Positions 5,508 through 5,782 of a stretch of DNA of 5,782 bases are shown here, one piece after another. The notes beneath the pieces were generated by a model. That model was given only the letters and a program-made list of their open reading frames with translations. It ran no database searches and was not told where the DNA came from. The position numbers and the translations under genes were made by a program. Origin of the DNA: a candidate division WWE3 bacterium (GTDB lineage Bacteria > Patescibacteriota > WWE3 > UBA101185 > UBA10185); the NCBI GenBank assembly GCA_020427865.1, contig JAGQNX010000097.1, positions 1 through 5,782 on the forward strand. Direction: 5' to 3'. Each line of letters opens with the position of its first letter. The first letter of the stretch is position 1.

Positions 5508-5717
5508 TTGTTAACAAAAAAGCAAAACCCCCCAGAAGTCCCTCTGGGGTCAGTTGGGGTGTTTGCACACCCCATAACAGGAAAAACCTGTTATACCACA
5601 GGGGATAACAGGTTTTTTGAGATCCACGCGGGGGTGGATACCTTCCTCCCCGTATATCAAATTTCTCTGCTGCAATGCCAGCCAGAGGTTCCCCCTCCCC
5701 CTGAGGTGGAACCGTAG
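5508..5717 (+). CDS. Possible small protein, 69 aa, uncertain
   Basis: A 69-codon frame starts with TTG (5508), begins MLTKKQNPPEVPLG, and ends in a proline-rich tail (PEVPPPPEVEP) at TAG 5715-5717. In favour are AGGAG 10 bases upstream, and a strong terminator hairpin beginning 8 bases after the stop, the layout of a one-gene transcript. Against it are a non-ATG start, a TAG stop where every neighbour uses TAA, G/C-rich third positions unlike the neighbouring genes, and several hairpins inside the frame, including a complete terminator (5582-5618) that would cut the transcript unless ribosomes cover it. No signal peptide, membrane segment or known motif is visible; two cysteines (TCYTT and LQCQP) are present. 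Opposite-strand frames over the same bases are no more convincing. It may be a foreign small gene, a translated leader, or spurious. Confidence 0.28.
   Translation: MLTKKQNPPEVPLGSVGVFAHPITGKTCYTTGDNRFFEIHAGVDTFLPVYQISLLQCQPEVPPPPEVEP
5530..5549. other. Stem-loop, perfect 7-bp stem
   Basis: CCCCAGA (5530-5536) pairs perfectly with TCTGGGG (5543-5549) around the 6-base loop AGTCCC. There is no flanking T-run on the plus strand. On the minus strand the stem is followed, after two G's, by TTTTGCTTTTTTG, so it could weakly terminate leftward transcription. Confidence 0.7.
5555..5574. other. Stem-loop, perfect 8-bp stem with tetraloop
   Basis: TGGGGTGT (5555-5562) pairs perfectly with ACACCCCA (5567-5574), leaving the loop TTGC. 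It starts 5 bases after the previous hairpin and ends on the base where the next begins, so the hairpins could stack end to end. Confidence 0.72.
5574..5594. promoter_or_regulatory. Stem-loop that excludes the adjacent terminator (antiterminator-like)
   Basis: ATAACAGG (5574-5581) pairs perfectly with CCTGTTAT (5587-5594) around a loop of five A's. The same CCTGTTAT is the left arm of the terminator-like hairpin 5582-5617, so both cannot form together. This three-segment arrangement is typical of attenuators and riboswitch expression platforms. Its right arm forms before the competing arm in rightward transcription, so this hairpin would fold first. Confidence 0.5.
5582..5618 (+). terminator. 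Intrinsic terminator-like hairpin with A-tract and T-tract
   Basis: CCTGTTAT (5587-5594) and ATAACAGG (5605-5612) form a perfect 8-bp stem around the loop ACCACAGGGG. The flanking AAAAA (5582-5586) and TTTTTT (5613-5618) extend it to 13 pairs. A-tract, stem and T-tract make it a good intrinsic terminator in either direction. It lies inside the 69-codon frame, which makes it either a conditional terminator or evidence against coding. Confidence 0.6.
5622..5639. other. Stem-loop, perfect 6-bp stem
   Basis: ATCCAC (5622-5627) pairs with GTGGAT (5634-5639) around the loop GCGGGG. It follows the T-run of the previous hairpin by three bases and has no T-run of its own. It is a short stem, so it is meaningful mainly as part of the array. 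Confidence 0.5.
5687..5713. other. Stem-loop, 6 + 4 bp stem with one mismatch
   Basis: GGTTCC (5687-5692) pairs with GGAACC (5708-5713); inside, after a C/T mismatch, CCTC (5694-5697) pairs with GAGG (5703-5706) around the loop CCCCT. No T-run follows. The pyrimidine-only 5' arm and loop (5689-5702) are unusual. It ends one base before the TAG of the 69-codon frame. Confidence 0.65.
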
Positions 5718-5724
5718 GACCACA

Positions 5725-5767
5725 CTACCACAACATTTCTTCCCAATGTTGTGGTAGCACATTTTTT
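5725..5767 (+). terminator. Strong intrinsic terminator, 13-bp perfect stem
   Basis: CTACCACAACATT (5725-5737) and AATGTTGTGGTAG (5745-5757) form a perfect 13-bp stem with the 7-base loop TCTTCCC, followed after CACA by six T's (5762-5767) and a further T-rich run. This is the clearest terminator in the window and points rightwards. It implies that something is transcribed rightwards before it, most simply the hairpin region or the small frame, since the nearest plus-strand gene ends at 2612. Confidence 0.8.
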
Positions 5768-5782
5768 ATTTATTCAACCGTT

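Larger units (their letters stand above)
5461..5767 (+). ncRNA. Candidate structured RNA or leader: dense array of distinct hairpins, no known family
   Basis: About 300 bases hold at least seven separate stem-loops with unrelated stem sequences: 5461-5487, 5530-5549, 5555-5574, 5574-5594 (alternative 5582-5617), 5622-5639, 5687-5713 and 5725-5757, the last followed by a T-run. By hand count GC is about 57, 47, 57 and 50 percent in the four 60-base blocks from 5521 to 5760; a sampled block of the exonuclease gene (1201-1260) is 28 percent and one of the dehydrogenase gene (4501-4560) is 40 percent. A structured RNA raised above an AT-rich background would look like this. I see no tRNA, RNase P, tmRNA or other known RNA signature. 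The strand is inferred from the T-runs, most hairpins being symmetric. An open 69-codon frame overlaps it, so a protein-coding explanation is not excluded. Confidence 0.4.
5338..5782. other. Gene-poor interval with promoters, terminators and hairpins
   Basis: This interval contains no recognised gene. Its left 90 bases are AT-rich and carry the two divergent promoter-like elements plus a weak stem AATAACA (5387-5393)/TGTTATT (5403-5409). From 5431 on it is filled with the stem-loops listed separately. The final 15 bases after the last T-run (5768-5782) are AT-rich and show nothing recognisable. No CRISPR repeats, tRNA or insertion-sequence ends were found. Confidence 0.85.

Noticed and set aside
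5587..5600. TTATACCACA at 5591-5600 as a DnaA box, suggesting a replication origin
   Set aside because: It has an extra base compared with TTATNCACA, no second box is nearby, and no dnaA or dnaN gene is present.
5680..5720. GGTTCC...GGAACC as part of a tRNA T-arm
   Set aside because: No acceptor, D or anticodon arms can be placed around it, and the pyrimidine-only loop does not match a T-loop.
5356..5762. Two minus-strand frames of 70 codons (5356-5568 and 5550-5762) over the hairpin region
   Set aside because: They overlap promoters and terminators, have no recognisable motif, and their predicted peptides have no coherent features beyond local composition.
5461..5767. CRISPR array or insertion-sequence ends
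   Set aside because: The stems differ from each other, there is no regular direct repeat and spacer, and the 13-bp inverted repeat at 5725-5757 encloses only seven bases with a T-run after it, which fits a terminator.

Overview
The window looks like a chromosomal segment from an AT-rich bacterium with compact gene packing. Genes overlap by 1 to 8 bases, intergenic gaps are 7 to 9 bases, and ribosome-binding sites are weak or absent. All six clear genes stop with TAA. I saw no in-frame TGA, so the standard bacterial code fits. A 5'-3' exonuclease encoded apart from any polymerase domain and a minimal membrane-anchored DsbA-like protein suggest a Patescibacteria/CPR-type genome. That lineage call is an inference from style, not from a marker gene.

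Bases 1-2612 (+ strand) hold a tightly packed run. It starts with the C-terminal half of the membrane protease FtsH, followed by a stand-alone 5'-3' exonuclease/flap nuclease (start overlaps the ftsH stop) and endonuclease III (nth). The last two are DNA repair and replication enzymes. The exonuclease ends in QLGLF, a good match to the bacterial sliding-clamp binding motif.

Bases 2609-5337 (- strand) hold a second run that converges on the first, with stop codons overlapping at 2609-2612. Read from its 5' end it encodes an NAD(P)-dependent D-2-hydroxyacid dehydrogenase, a membrane-anchored DsbA-like thioredoxin-fold protein fused to a cupredoxin-like domain that appears to lack copper ligands, and a cysteine-free 230-residue protein of unknown function. 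The promoter seen for this run sits so close to the first ATG that a leaderless mRNA is predicted.

Bases 5338-5782 are the most unusual part. About 450 bases carry no recognised gene and are clearly more GC-rich than the neighbouring genes between about 5521 and 5760. They contain a dense series of different short perfect or near-perfect hairpins. Three resemble intrinsic terminators (5431-5459, 5582-5618, 5725-5767). One segment, 5587-5594, can pair with either of two flanking copies of ATAACAGG, which is the layout of an antiterminator/terminator switch. A 69-codon reading frame (TTG start at 5508, stop at 5715-5717) with an AGGAG upstream and a terminator just after it runs through the same hairpins. 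The stretch could be a structured RNA, an attenuated small gene, or both. I do not recognise it as any known RNA family.
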